DNA of 64,000 bases from Microcoleus sp. AS-A8 (GTDB taxonomy: Bacteria > Cyanobacteriota > Cyanobacteriia > Cyanobacteriales > Coleofasciculaceae): contig JAMPKV010000010.1 in NCBI GenBank assembly GCA_039962225.1, positions 186,001 through 250,000 on the forward strand, written 5' to 3'. Of the stretch, positions 8,434 to 15,829 are shown piece by piece (the first letter of the stretch is position 1; the number at the start of each line of letters is the position of its first letter). Under the pieces are notes generated by a model. It had not been told where the DNA came from, did no database searches, and was given only the letters and a program-made list of their open reading frames with translations. Both the position numbers and the translations under genes were made by a program.

Positions 8434-8719
8434 GCAACGATGCATTGTCTCTTTTCCAGCCACTAGCTATTCACCCATTACCCTAAAAGCGCATCAAAAA
8501 TTGTCAGAACATCTTACAGTCCAAAATTCTCCAGTACTGTTTGGTTGTCGCACTGGCATTTGCGGAACTTGCCTCGTTTTAGTGAACGGCGAAACCTCAC
8601 CACCAAGTGCAGAGGAACGAGAAGTACTAGAAGTGCTAGCACCAGAACATACTAATGCCAGACTTGCCTGCCAGCTAGAACTTACAAGCAATTTAGAAAT
8701 TACACACTTAAAAGAATGA
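8426..8719 (+). CDS. 2Fe-2S ferredoxin, cluster gene 5
   Basis: A 97-residue plant-type [2Fe-2S] ferredoxin with ligands Cys41-x4-Cys46-x2-Cys49 and Cys82. ATG 8426 is preferred over the upstream in-frame ATG 8408 because it follows GAGAGG and leaves an 8-base overlap with the preceding stop. Compared with photosynthetic PetF it has a shorter, less acidic C-terminus and a diverged N-terminal strand, so it is probably a dedicated carrier. Its place between the AurF-like gene and the second Rieske gene suggests it delivers electrons to the cluster's oxygenases, taking them from the cell's ferredoxin-NADP reductase or photosystem I (inference). Confidence 0.88.
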   Translation: MSEQRCIVSFPATSYSPITLKAHQKLSEHLTVQNSPVLFGCRTGICGTCLVLVNGETSPPSAEEREVLEVLAPEHTNARLACQLELTSNLEITHLKE

Positions 8720-8870
8720 ACAAACCAGTATAAACCCCAAAATATTATTGCCATTTCCATCTATAAATCCCCTCAAAAACTCTGCGCTATTCTGCGCTTT
8801 ACTCCGCGCTCCTCTGCCTTAAAAAAATACATTATCCCCATACAAACCAATTCGATATAACCCATCCAAA
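8720..8870. repeat. Short spacer with CTCTGCG-type tandem repeat
   Basis: This 151-base gap inside the cluster holds three imperfect copies of a CT-rich unit (CTCTGCGCTATT, TCTGCGCTTTA, CTCCGCGCTCCTCTGCC) at about 8781-8818. The complementary unit (CAGAGG) recurs inside the element at 4141-4250. This is a short tandemly repeated repetitive sequence of the kind common in filamentous cyanobacteria. Confidence 0.55.
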
Positions 8871-9893
8871 ATGAAATTCGAGGATTTCTGGTACATCGTG
8901 GCACTCAGCGAAAAACTCCGATCAAATAAAGTTTTACAACGCACAGTATTAGGGGAATGGTTAGCAGTATTTCGAGGCGAAGATGGAAAAGTGGTGGCAT
9001 TGCGCGATCGCTGTATGCATCGTAACAGTCGCCTCTCTTGTGGTACAGTCCGCCAAGGGAAAATTCAGTGTCCCTATCATGGATGGGTATACGACCATAC
9101 TGGAAAAGTTTTGGCAGTTCCTTCAGAAGGAAAAGATTTCAAGCCTCTCTCTACTCGTCGAGCCAAATGTTACCCGACTAGGGAACAAGACGGATATATT
9201 TACGTACAACTCAGCGATAACAAGAGCGAAGAATTTGAACCCTTTGCCATGCCGCACTATCAGGAACCTGGATGGGAAACGGTGCGAGTAATTAACCGCT
9301 TTCGCAACAATGTAACGAACTGTGCCGAGAATTTCATCGACATTCCGCACACCGCTTTTGTCCATCCCGGTGTATTTCGTACTTCCCGTCAGCAACCGAT
9401 CAAAATGAGCGTAGAACGTCGTAATGGTTCGACGTTTGTGGAGTATCACAACGAAACAACTAATTTGGGATGGTACTCTCGCTTTCTGAATGGGAAAGGA
9501 TATGAAATTCGGCATACAGATAGTTTTCACATGCCAAATATTACCAGTGTGGAGTACGATATGGGATTGCATCGACGACTTTTCATCACCAGTCAATCCA
9601 TTCCTGAAACGGAGAACTCGACGCTGGTTTATACAGATGTGACCTATAACTATGGCATCTGGAATAAAATTGCTCGTCCCTTTGTGCGCTGGACGGCACA
9701 GCATATTATTCGTCAGGATGTCAAAATTTTAGATGTTCAAGGGGAAGCGATCGCAAAATATGGTTCCCACTTTACCAACACTCCCGCCGATACCATCCAC
9801 GTTTTTGTTGAGTCGATTCGTAACAAAATCGCCGCAGGAGAAGACCCTAGAAAACTTCCCGAACAATCGGTTGAAATCACATTTTGGGTATAA
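8871..9893 (+). CDS. Second Rieske non-heme iron oxygenase, cluster gene 6
   Basis: A 340-residue Rieske oxygenase only distantly like the first one. The cluster ligands are Cys48-M-His50 and Cys67-P-Y-His70; the iron site is Asp157-x2-His160-x4-His165 in ENFIDIPHTAFVH. Tight Rieske spacing and the FYWYxVA-type start (DFWYIVALSEKL) place it with single-component alpha subunits such as vanillate demethylase or cyanobacterial homologues. Two dissimilar Rieske enzymes in one transcription unit imply two separate oxidation steps or substrates. The downstream hydroxylase gene overlaps its 3' end. The start has no clear ribosome site, but the first residues match the family. Confidence 0.87.
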   Translation: MKFEDFWYIVALSEKLRSNKVLQRTVLGEWLAVFRGEDGKVVALRDRCMHRNSRLSCGTVRQGKIQCPYHGWVYDHTGKVLAVPSEGKDFKPLSTRRAKCYPTREQDGYIYVQLSDNKSEEFEPFAMPHYQEPGWETVRVINRFRNNVTNCAENFIDIPHTAFVHPGVFRTSRQQPIKMSVERRNGSTFVEYHNETTNLGWYSRFLNGKGYEIRHTDSFHMPNITSVEYDMGLHRRLFITSQSIPETENSTLVYTDVTYNYGIWNKIARPFVRWTAQHIIRQDVKILDVQGEAIAKYGSHFTNTPADTIHVFVESIRNKIAAGEDPRKLPEQSVEITFWV

Positions 9894-10636
9894 AAAAAGT
9901 GGAAAATATATTAATTTTTGCGGCCTTTACAGTATTAATAGGACTCACCATTGCTCATAAACCCAGTTGGGCAAAGTTACGCACAAAAAGCCGTGAAGAC
10001 TGGATTTTAGATGGGTTGGGTTTGCTGGTTCAAGGATTGCTCATTCCGATTCTTCAGATTGCGGTGGTTTATCAGCTATATCGGTACTTCCTACCCTTGC
10101 CGCAGGGATGCTTACATTTGCCTCAGGTTGCAACTTTCCTACTCAGTTTCATCTTGGTAGATTACCTCTACTACTGGAACCATCGCTGTTTACATAGTCG
10201 CTGGTTCTGGCATTTGCATCAGGTTCATCATACTGTCACGGATATGGATGTCCTGGGAACTTCCCGCAATTCCCTGTGGACAAGTTTTCTGATTATCTAC
10301 CTATGGATACATGCGCTGTTTCTCTACCTGTTGCATGACTCCACTGGATATCTTATAGGAGTTAGTATCACCGCAGCGTTAGATCTATGGCGGCACAGTC
10401 AATTAGCGATCGCACCTCAAAGTGGGCTTTTTCGCTTACTATCACCCTGGCTGATTTTGCCCCAAGATCATGCTTGGCATCATGCCAGCGATTCGGGTTG
10501 CAGGAATTACGGGGCAAATTTGAAAATCTGGGACAAATTACATGGAACTTACTATAACTGTGATGCCCCCCCTGCTTCTCTGGGTATTCAGACTACATTG
10601 ACCCTGACTCAAAAGCTACTCTATCCCCTAACATGA
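9884..10636 (+). CDS. Sterol desaturase/fatty acid hydroxylase family membrane oxygenase, cluster gene 7
   Basis: A 250-residue integral membrane protein with the histidine boxes His100-x3-His104, His112-x2-His115-His116 and His196-x2-His199-His200 of the FA_hydroxylase/sterol desaturase superfamily. Four to five hydrophobic segments are visible. The open frame uses TTG 9884 (10-base overlap with the Rieske stop) or GTG 9899. Family members hydroxylate or desaturate lipid, sterol, carotenoid or wax substrates at a diiron site in the membrane. This is the strongest hint that the cluster's substrate or product is lipophilic. It ends in an ATGA overlap with the acyltransferase gene. Confidence 0.88.
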   Translation: MGIKKVENILIFAAFTVLIGLTIAHKPSWAKLRTKSREDWILDGLGLLVQGLLIPILQIAVVYQLYRYFLPLPQGCLHLPQVATFLLSFILVDYLYYWNHRCLHSRWFWHLHQVHHTVTDMDVLGTSRNSLWTSFLIIYLWIHALFLYLLHDSTGYLIGVSITAALDLWRHSQLAIAPQSGLFRLLSPWLILPQDHAWHHASDSGCRNYGANLKIWDKLHGTYYNCDAPPASLGIQTTLTLTQKLLYPLT

Positions 10637-11310
10637 CGCTCCTGAGTAAAATCCTTGCCTACTTTTCTACCCTAATCATCCTGCTAACCATAGCCTCTTT
10701 CCTCTATCTGTGCGCTCATCCAGGGTTGGTCGGCGTGGGACTATTGCTGTTTTTCTTATACGGGTTTCCTGTGCTGATTTATCGCCTCCATCAGCGCTTC
10801 TATCCCGTCGAGGAAGGCATTAGCTATCTGTGCGGTAACGAGTATAGCCCTTGGTGGGGTAGCCATCAAATTCAGGTAATTTATATCGCCGTTCCGGCAT
10901 TGGAAGCCGTGCTACGACTCATTCCCGGTGCTTTTTCCTTGTGGTTGCGCCTCTGGGGGGCAAAAGTGGGTCAAAACGTATACTGGACACCTGGACTGGA
11001 AATTGCGGATCGGGGATTGTTGGAAATTGGCGATCGCGCTGTCTTTGGTCATCACATTGGCATCTACCCCCACATCATCAAACCCCGCAAACAAGACTTA
11101 ATGTTGTACGTCAAAAAAGTCAAGATTGGCAGTGATGTTTTCCTGGGGGCAGGTTCTCATTTTGGCCCCGGCGTTGTCGTCCCAGATGGCACTTATCTAC
11201 CTGTCGCCACTAACCTTTATCCTAATCAAGAAGCGAAATCATGCGCTGGTTCATCAAACTCTTTGAGCAACTTCTCGCCCCAAGCGCTGAACGCTTCCGA
11301 GACGCTTTAA
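10633..11310 (+). CDS. Hexapeptide-repeat (left-handed beta-helix) acyltransferase, membrane-anchored, cluster gene 8
   Basis: A 225-residue protein. Two N-terminal membrane helices (about 8-50) precede VEEGISYLCGNEYSPWWG and a left-handed beta-helix of hexapeptide units from about 105 (GAKVGQNVYWTPG, LEIGDRAVFGHHIGIYPH, VKIGSDVFLGAGSHFGPGV). The His pair in FGHHIG is a plausible catalytic site. Such proteins O- or N-acetylate or acylate small substrates. The last 22 residues (serine/asparagine-rich) overlap the GH3 gene by 70 bases and look like read-through rather than conserved fold. It starts in an ATGA overlap with the hydroxylase gene, so translational coupling is likely. Confidence 0.78.
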   Translation: MTLLSKILAYFSTLIILLTIASFLYLCAHPGLVGVGLLLFFLYGFPVLIYRLHQRFYPVEEGISYLCGNEYSPWWGSHQIQVIYIAVPALEAVLRLIPGAFSLWLRLWGAKVGQNVYWTPGLEIADRGLLEIGDRAVFGHHIGIYPHIIKPRKQDLMLYVKKVKIGSDVFLGAGSHFGPGVVVPDGTYLPVATNLYPNQEAKSCAGSSNSLSNFSPQALNASETL

Positions 11311-12941
11311 AACATCCCGAAAAGGCTCAAAAACGAGTGCAGCAGGAAATTTGCGATCGCCTTATCAAGAGCGAGTACGGCAAGTACCTGGGCATTCGCT
11401 CTCTCCAAGCTTGGCAACAAGTTCCGATTGTTGACTACGACGACCTCAAACCCTGGATTGATGGAGTAGGGGGACACAGCAGCAGGGGGACAGAGGGTAA
11501 ATCAATCACTCATCCATTACAGGCGCAACTCACTAGCGAACCCATCCTTTTTTACGAAAAAACCTCTGGAAGTCGCAGTGCCGCCAAATTGATACCCTAC
11601 ACCAAATCCCTGCGGCGTTCCTTTAATCACATGTTTTGTGTTTGGGCGCATGACCTAATCCGCAATGGCCCTGCTTTTTCAACAGGTAAAATTTACTTCT
11701 GCATTTCTCCCCAGTTCCAATACTGTTCGGATAAGACTGACCTAACCCCCCTAGCCCTCCTCACTAAAGCTCCGGTTCCCTACGAGGGAAGGGGGGAGTT
11801 AGACGCCCCTCTCCTACAAGGAGAGGGGTTGGGGGAGAGGTTAACCGAGAATGCCCCTAATCTCGATCATTCATCCTTACAAGATGACTCCGAATACCTC
11901 GATCGCTGGTTGAGGTGGCTGCTTCATCCCTTTCTAATTTCTCCTGGCTTAGTGCATCAGTTGAGAACGGCAGAGGAGTTTAAGCGGCAGTTATGTCTTG
12001 CCTTACTGCAAGCAGAAAAGCTAGAAACCATTTCAATTTGGAGTCCTACTTTTCTCAAGATTCATCTCAATTACATCCAAACGCACCGCACAGAGTTGCG
12101 GCAGTCGTTGAAAATATCCGCAGAACGCGATCGCCTACTGTGCGAACCGGAAATTCCTTGGACGAAACTGTGGCCTGAGTTGAAGCTAATTTCCTGCTGG
12201 GATAGCGCCTGCGCCGCCGATCCAGCTCAAGTTCTACATGATCTATTTCCGGGTGTCATGGTGCAGGGTAAAGGACTTTTAGCCACAGAAGCGCCGATGA
12301 CGATTCCCCTAATTGCCGCACAAGGATGCGTTCCCGTACTGGATGAAGTGTTCTTTGAGTTTGAGGATGAATCGGGGGAAATTTATCTGCTGCAAGACCT
12401 GCAAATTGGACAGGAATACACCATCATTCTTTCGCAAAAGGGAGGGCTTTACCGCTATCGAATTGGCGATCGCGTGCGTGTTACCCATTACTACCTCAAT
12501 ACCCCATGCCTGGAATTTTTAGGGCGCGATTCCTCCATCAGTGATTTAGTAGGTGAAAAGCTACACGAAGAATTTGTCAGCGAGGCACTCAAAGAATTAG
12601 CGTTAGAAGGCACATCGTTTCAGTGCTTAGTGCCTACGATAATTCCGGAAGCGCATTATATTCTCTTACTGGATAAGGTGAATACACCTACTAATGCGAT
12701 TGCTGAGCAATTAGAACAATTCCTACATCAGTCTCCCCACTATCGCCATGCCCGACTGCTCGGTCAACTCTCTTCAGTTCAGGTTTTAGTCTCTCAGCAA
12801 ATACCTGAAATATTGACCAGCCAACGAATAGCGTCTGGGAAAAAGTGGGGAGATATTAAACACTCGCTTTTGTGCGAGCGACCGATTGAAGAAGACTTAC
12901 TGGTCAGGTTGAAGCAAGCCGATTCTTTGCAACAATCTTAA
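11241..12941 (+). CDS. GH3 family acyl-acid amido synthetase-like enzyme, cluster gene 9
   Basis: A 566-residue member of the GH3 auxin-responsive promoter family, ATP-dependent enzymes that adenylate a carboxylate and join it to an amino acid. Visible motifs are the phosphate-binding YEKTSGSRSAAK (105-116), GLLATEAPM (345-353) and YRYRIGD (404-410), then LEFLGRDSSISDLVGEKL. Bacterial substrates are mostly unknown. Two stretches do not look like GH3 protein: residues about 76-87 and about 167-205, encoded by low-complexity DNA and by a dispersed palindromic repeat; both keep the frame. It closes the cluster; no terminator hairpin is obvious after it. Amide-bond formation to a cluster-made acid is a reasonable inference. 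Confidence 0.85.
   Translation: MRWFIKLFEQLLAPSAERFRDALKHPEKAQKRVQQEICDRLIKSEYGKYLGIRSLQAWQQVPIVDYDDLKPWIDGVGGHSSRGTEGKSITHPLQAQLTSEPILFYEKTSGSRSAAKLIPYTKSLRRSFNHMFCVWAHDLIRNGPAFSTGKIYFCISPQFQYCSDKTDLTPLALLTKAPVPYEGRGELDAPLLQGEGLGERLTENAPNLDHSSLQDDSEYLDRWLRWLLHPFLISPGLVHQLRTAEEFKRQLCLALLQAEKLETISIWSPTFLKIHLNYIQTHRTELRQSLKISAERDRLLCEPEIPWTKLWPELKLISCWDSACAADPAQVLHDLFPGVMVQGKGLLATEAPMTIPLIAAQGCVPVLDEVFFEFEDESGEIYLLQDLQIGQEYTIILSQKGGLYRYRIGDRVRVTHYYLNTPCLEFLGRDSSISDLVGEKLHEEFVSEALKELALEGTSFQCLVPTIIPEAHYILLLDKVNTPTNAIAEQLEQFLHQSPHYRHARLLGQLSSVQVLVSQQIPEILTSQRIASGKKWGDIKHSLLCERPIEEDLLVRLKQADSLQQS
11738..11855 (+). repeat. Dispersed palindromic repeat inserted in frame in the GH3 gene
   Basis: This segment contains, at 11756-11776, a 21-base stretch that is the exact reverse complement of 24330-24350 and 24400-24420. 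It also contains a short hairpin (TCTCCTACAAGGAGA, around 11812-11828) that recurs at about 19866-19882. It codes for a G/L/P-rich insertion between otherwise GH3-like sequence and has no stop codon. Confidence 0.8.
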
Positions 12942-13156
12942 CTTAAGTGATTTAACGACACTTCACTCCTTTATACCAAATGGACAGTGATTATTTGACT
13001 AATTAATGTTGATTACCTGAACTCAAGTAACATTTTTTTGAAAAAGACTTCTCTCCCCTGGCGACATGCTTCTTCGGCAGTTTTCATAAAGCAATGAAAA
13101 GGCAATGAAAAATAATCAAAAATGTCGCGAGAAGGTGGAGTATCCACCCCATTAGG
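12942..13156. other. Spacer between convergent units
   Basis: An AT-rich spacer between the end of the oxygenase cluster and the minus-strand DUF1294 gene. It contains two close copies of GCAATGAAAA (about 13092 and 13103). No hairpin with a T-run and no small gene were seen. Confidence 0.4.
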
Positions 13157-13408
13157 TTAAGTTATTATACTGTTTCCCAAAAACAGCCAAATCAACCAAA
13201 CGATGTAGTGAATCATGACAATCGCCCAAAATTTAGCCTGATACGACCTCTTACTACTTTTGTGTCGAAGTCTTCGTTGGGCTACAAATCCACCCAACCA
13301 TCCACCTGCAAATTCACACAGATGCAGTGTGTTCTCTGATGTTCTCCAGCCCCCTCGTTTGGCACGAGACTTGTCATCAGCGTACAGGACAAAGGTCAGT
13401 AGACTCAT
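13157..13408 (-). CDS. DUF1294 small membrane protein
   Basis: An 83-residue protein with the DUF1294 pattern: an N-terminal segment ending YADDKSRAKRGGWRTSENTLHL, then GGWLGGFVAQRRLRHKSSKRSYQ, then a hydrophobic C-terminal helix. The function is unknown; in many bacteria this domain is fused to a cold-shock domain, which is absent here. ATG 13408 lies on the stop codon of the decayed PIN reading frame (TGA 13405-13407), so a deletion probably joined the two. That raises a small doubt about the natural N-terminus, but the protein-like sequence begins at this ATG. Confidence 0.75.
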   Translation of the reverse strand: MSLLTFVLYADDKSRAKRGGWRTSENTLHLCEFAGGWLGGFVAQRRLRHKSSKRSYQAKFWAIVMIHYIVWLIWLFLGNSIIT

Positions 13409-13700
13409 TGCAGGGTAACAAAATCTGCAATGGAACTTTGCAACGCTTGCCGAAGTACTTCATCCGTTACGCTGGCAACTTGAATACGCTGTAGTAACCT
13501 CGATAGCAGTTCCCGTGCTGCTTCACTACCATTTGACGGCGTAAGATGTAGAAAATATTGGTGACTGCATGACCTGAAACATACCCCTGTACTTGTTCCT
13601 GCGTCACTGTATTTAATGCTTGTGCAGAAGCAATCACAAACGGTTGGCGTTGCGATAAAACATCCAGCAATACATCGCTATCAAACAGCACCCGCTTCAA
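13405..13700 (-). pseudogene. PIN-domain toxin, frameshifted and C-terminally truncated
   Basis: Reading from ATG 13700 gives KRVLFDSDVLLDVLSQRQPF, the PIN start with Asp acidic residues, then an HAVTNIFYILRRQM segment. After residue about 45 the frame turns to nonsense (stop at 13467). Shifting by one base at 13529-13530 restores PIN-like sequence: SEAARELLSRLLQRIQVASV then TDEVLRQALQSSIADF. Adding one G to the GG run would repair it (QMGSEAAREL). Even repaired, the frame stops at 13405 in the DUF1294 start, so the usual last third with its acidic residues is missing. PIN toxins are VapC-like ribonucleases; this one should be inactive. Confidence 0.8.
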
Positions 13701-13945
13701 CTATATTTCTCCTCTAGATAATCTACATAGGATTCTGTGGAATAGTCTGTATGTAGCTGAATCGAACCGATTAGGCTTTGAGTCCAAGGATCAAGATTAG
13801 TCAAAGGCTGTGTCGTTGCACTAGGTGAAATAGATGACAACGTTTCTTGTTGGAGCGATGCCAACACGGATTGAACTAAACGCCAGCGATCGCTAATTGG
13901 TAATTGCAACGCCTGCTTTTGCAATTCCTGCAATGTCATTAGCAT
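13697..13945 (-). CDS. Antitoxin partner of the decayed PIN toxin
   Basis: An 82-residue protein overlapping the PIN start by four bases, the typical order of antitoxin before toxin. The N-terminus (LQELQKQALQLPISDRWRLV) is the helical segment seen in cyanobacterial addiction-module antitoxins with a leucine-rich start; the C-terminus ends YSTESYVDYLEEKYS, which would wrap the toxin. It is intact although its toxin is broken, as expected when toxin loss is tolerated first. It probably represses its own promoter upstream of 13945 (family knowledge). Confidence 0.65.
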   Translation of the reverse strand: MLMTLQELQKQALQLPISDRWRLVQSVLASLQQETLSSISPSATTQPLTNLDPWTQSLIGSIQLHTDYSTESYVDYLEEKYS

Positions 13946-14041
13946 TCTCTCCCTTTAAGCTCTCTCTACTAATTGTAATGATGACAGTGACTTTAAGATG
14001 TCAATGAGCTTTTGACTGTGCCTCTAGCGATCGCGCTCTTG

Positions 14042-14767
14042 TTACTCCGATAGCTGCTCCACAAATACGGTATGTTCTGCTGCTGCCAACCCTTCTTGCA
14101 ACACAGCTAGCACTCGCCCCATATTCCCAGCCAATAGGTCATTCGTTGCCAACCACAAACCTGGAAACACTTGACTCCGAATCACCCCATTTTCATCGAT
14201 TGGCAGTAAAACATACTCTCCCTCTTGTAAATAAAACCAATCCAGTCTCTGCTCAAACACTTGCCAAACGATATATTCTCTAATCCCATTGCGACGATAG
14301 GCACGTTTTTTATCACCCAAATCGATCGCTGCACTACTCGCTGCAATCTCTGCCACCAACTCCGGTGCCCCCTCTATATAATCATCGTCACTCAGCCGCG
14401 CTTGACCTCCAGCTTGTTCTTCAATCAGCAACACTGCATCGGGTTGGGGTTCATTGTCTAAATCTAAACGAACGGTGGGTTCAATCCCCAACTCAATACC
14501 CGGTGTTGCAACCTTGTAAGTCCACAACCAACCCGTCAAATCTCCGTGAGGTTGACCATGACTTCTAAAACGCAATGCAGCAGGCACGTAGACAACTCCT
14601 TCAATTAGTTCAGCCTTCCTGAGATGGGGCATGGCATTGTAGCGCCGCTCATATTCATAGCGATTTAAGCGATCGCCACTTTCGAGTGGTGGAATGGGCA
14701 AGGGTTGTTGTTGAGGAGGTGTTTTGACCATTGCTTGTGTGTGGAGTCGGGTTTCTTGCCGGGTCAT
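14042..14767 (-). CDS. Uma2 family (DUF820) putative endonuclease
   Basis: A 241-residue Uma2 protein with a PD-(D/E)xK-like core: PQPDAVLLIEE, GAPELVAEIAASSAAIDLGDKKRAYRRNGIREYIVW, then WFYLQEGEYVLLP. The conserved Asp of PDA, Glu of VAEI and Lys of KKRAYRR are present. The family is greatly expanded in cyanobacteria and linked to mobile DNA, but its biological role is unproved. The N-terminus is proline- and glutamine-rich (TPPQQQPLPIPPLESGDRL). It stands alone, upstream of the antitoxin/PIN genes on the same strand with a 96-base gap. Confidence 0.82.
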   Translation of the reverse strand: MTRQETRLHTQAMVKTPPQQQPLPIPPLESGDRLNRYEYERRYNAMPHLRKAELIEGVVYVPAALRFRSHGQPHGDLTGWLWTYKVATPGIELGIEPTVRLDLDNEPQPDAVLLIEEQAGGQARLSDDDYIEGAPELVAEIAASSAAIDLGDKKRAYRRNGIREYIVWQVFEQRLDWFYLQEGEYVLLPIDENGVIRSQVFPGLWLATNDLLAGNMGRVLAVLQEGLAAAEHTVFVEQLSE

Positions 14768-15016
14768 CCTCCGATCATATCGGCTATCGCATTGGAGATA
14801 TGACCCTTGTGAGATGCCAGTAATTCAGATACGCGACTTCTTGGAGAAGTCGGGTTGAAGGAACAGTTGCGGGGAGGGGTTTCAAGTATTTATGTAAGAG
14901 GTCTAATGTGGAATAGCTGATAACGCAACAGAAAACCCCAGCACATCACAACTGGGGTGTTTATATGAAATATCTCGTTCTTGTCTAGTCAAAACTTAAC
15001 GGGTGGATGGCTTGGC
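14768..15016. other. Spacer upstream of the Uma2 gene holding a terminator
   Basis: The only clear structure is the hairpin at 14932-14961. The region also carries a CT-poor stretch with GAAGTCGGG repeats near 14845, which code for nothing recognisable. Confidence 0.4.
14932..14961 (-). terminator. Rho-independent terminator after the ssl1498-like gene
   Basis: The stem ACCCCAG (minus strand, from 14958 down) pairs with CTGGGGT (down to 14935) and is followed by TTTT on the minus strand. It lies 56 bases after the stop of the ssl1498-like gene; the plus-strand T-run is weak (GTTT). Confidence 0.75.
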
Positions 15017-15187
15017 TCAACTCACCGCAAATGTCGTCCAAATCAATAAACTTACGAATACAACCGCTATGGCTCCTTGCAGGGCATATCTTTGCTGTTC
15101 CCACACGGCTGGATATTCGGCGCAATACACCTTGGTTTCAGGAGCGTAGTTGTTCAGGATGCCTCGTTCGTTAACGGTGGTGTACAT
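15017..15187 (-). CDS. ssl1498-type light-harvesting-like small protein
   Basis: A 56-residue protein that starts MYTTVNERGILNNYAPETKV, continues with EYPAVWEQQRYALQGAIAVV and ends in a single hydrophobic helix. This matches the cyanobacterial ssl1498 family, related to high-light-inducible proteins (HLIPs) but lacking the full chlorophyll-binding motif. AAGGA lies 8-12 bases before ATG 15187 and a terminator follows the stop, so it is a monocistronic gene. It is probably a thylakoid membrane protein linked to stress or photosystem assembly; the exact role is unknown. The Glu-x-Tyr-Pro and Gln-rich turn are the diagnostic features. Confidence 0.85.
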   Translation of the reverse strand: MYTTVNERGILNNYAPETKVYCAEYPAVWEQQRYALQGAIAVVFVSLLIWTTFAVS

Positions 15188-15289
15188 ATCACTTTCCTTG
15201 CTAAATATTTCTTTATGTAAATTAATGTAACAGAAAATTTACATAAATGCAAGGGGTAGGCTATCTGTCCTTTGACACAAAAAATCAGC

Positions 15290-15345
15290 TCGGTAAGGCA
15301 CCGCCTTGAGTAGCTGCGTTACACTTCGTTAACGCATCCTACAGA
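15290..15345. repeat. Palindromic repeat of the GCGTTA/TAACGC type
   Basis: GCGTTACACTTCGTTAACGC around 15322-15341 is a short inverted repeat. Similar fragments (TTAACGCACCCTA) occur at about 24239-24252, and GACGCACCCTAC at about 62737. This looks like a dispersed REP-type element. Confidence 0.55.
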
Positions 15346-15375
15346 TTGAAGATTTACTGGATAAATCAGCTCTTA

Positions 15376-15765
15376 ATGGACATTCTCCAAATTCTCAAAG
15401 AGGACTATCAACGCTTCCCAGTTGACCAAACCTACAGCATCTATGCGCCCGATGTCTTCTTTAAAGACCCCATGAACCAGTTCCAGGGCATAGAACGTTA
15501 CAAGCAAATGATTGGTTTTATCAACACCTGGTTTGGCGCTCCCAAACTGGATCTGTTGGAGATTCATCGGTTAGGAGACACGATTAAGACGCGCTGGACA
15601 CTGAGCTGGACAACCCCTCTACCTTGGCGTCCGCGAATTTCCATCCCCGGCTGGAGTGAACTAAAGCTTAATGCCGATGAACTGATTATTTCCCATATTG
15701 ACTACTGGGACTGCTCTCGTTTGGATGTGCTAAAACAGCACCTGCCGTTCCCAGAAAAAAATTAA
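15376..15765 (+). CDS. DUF2358 (SnoaL/NTF2-like) protein
   Basis: The frame opens at 15346, but ATG 15376 ([17 protein letters not shown]) matches the family start and gives 129 residues. DUF2358 proteins are common in cyanobacteria and plastids: a [23 protein letters not shown] segment, then FQGIERYK and WTLSW, and a final [15 protein letters not shown]. The fold is NTF2-like. No catalytic role is established. It precedes the Get3-like gene by 64 bases on the same strand and could be co-transcribed with it. Confidence 0.8.
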   Translation: MDILQILKEDYQRFPVDQTYSIYAPDVFFKDPMNQFQGIERYKQMIGFINTWFGAPKLDLLEIHRLGDTIKTRWTLSWTTPLPWRPRISIPGWSELKLNADELIISHIDYWDCSRLDVLKQHLPFPEKN

Positions 15766-15829
15766 AGAGATAATAAATAATGTAAATACTTATGAGGCAG
15801 ACGCAAACCCTTGTGTCGCAAGATCATCC

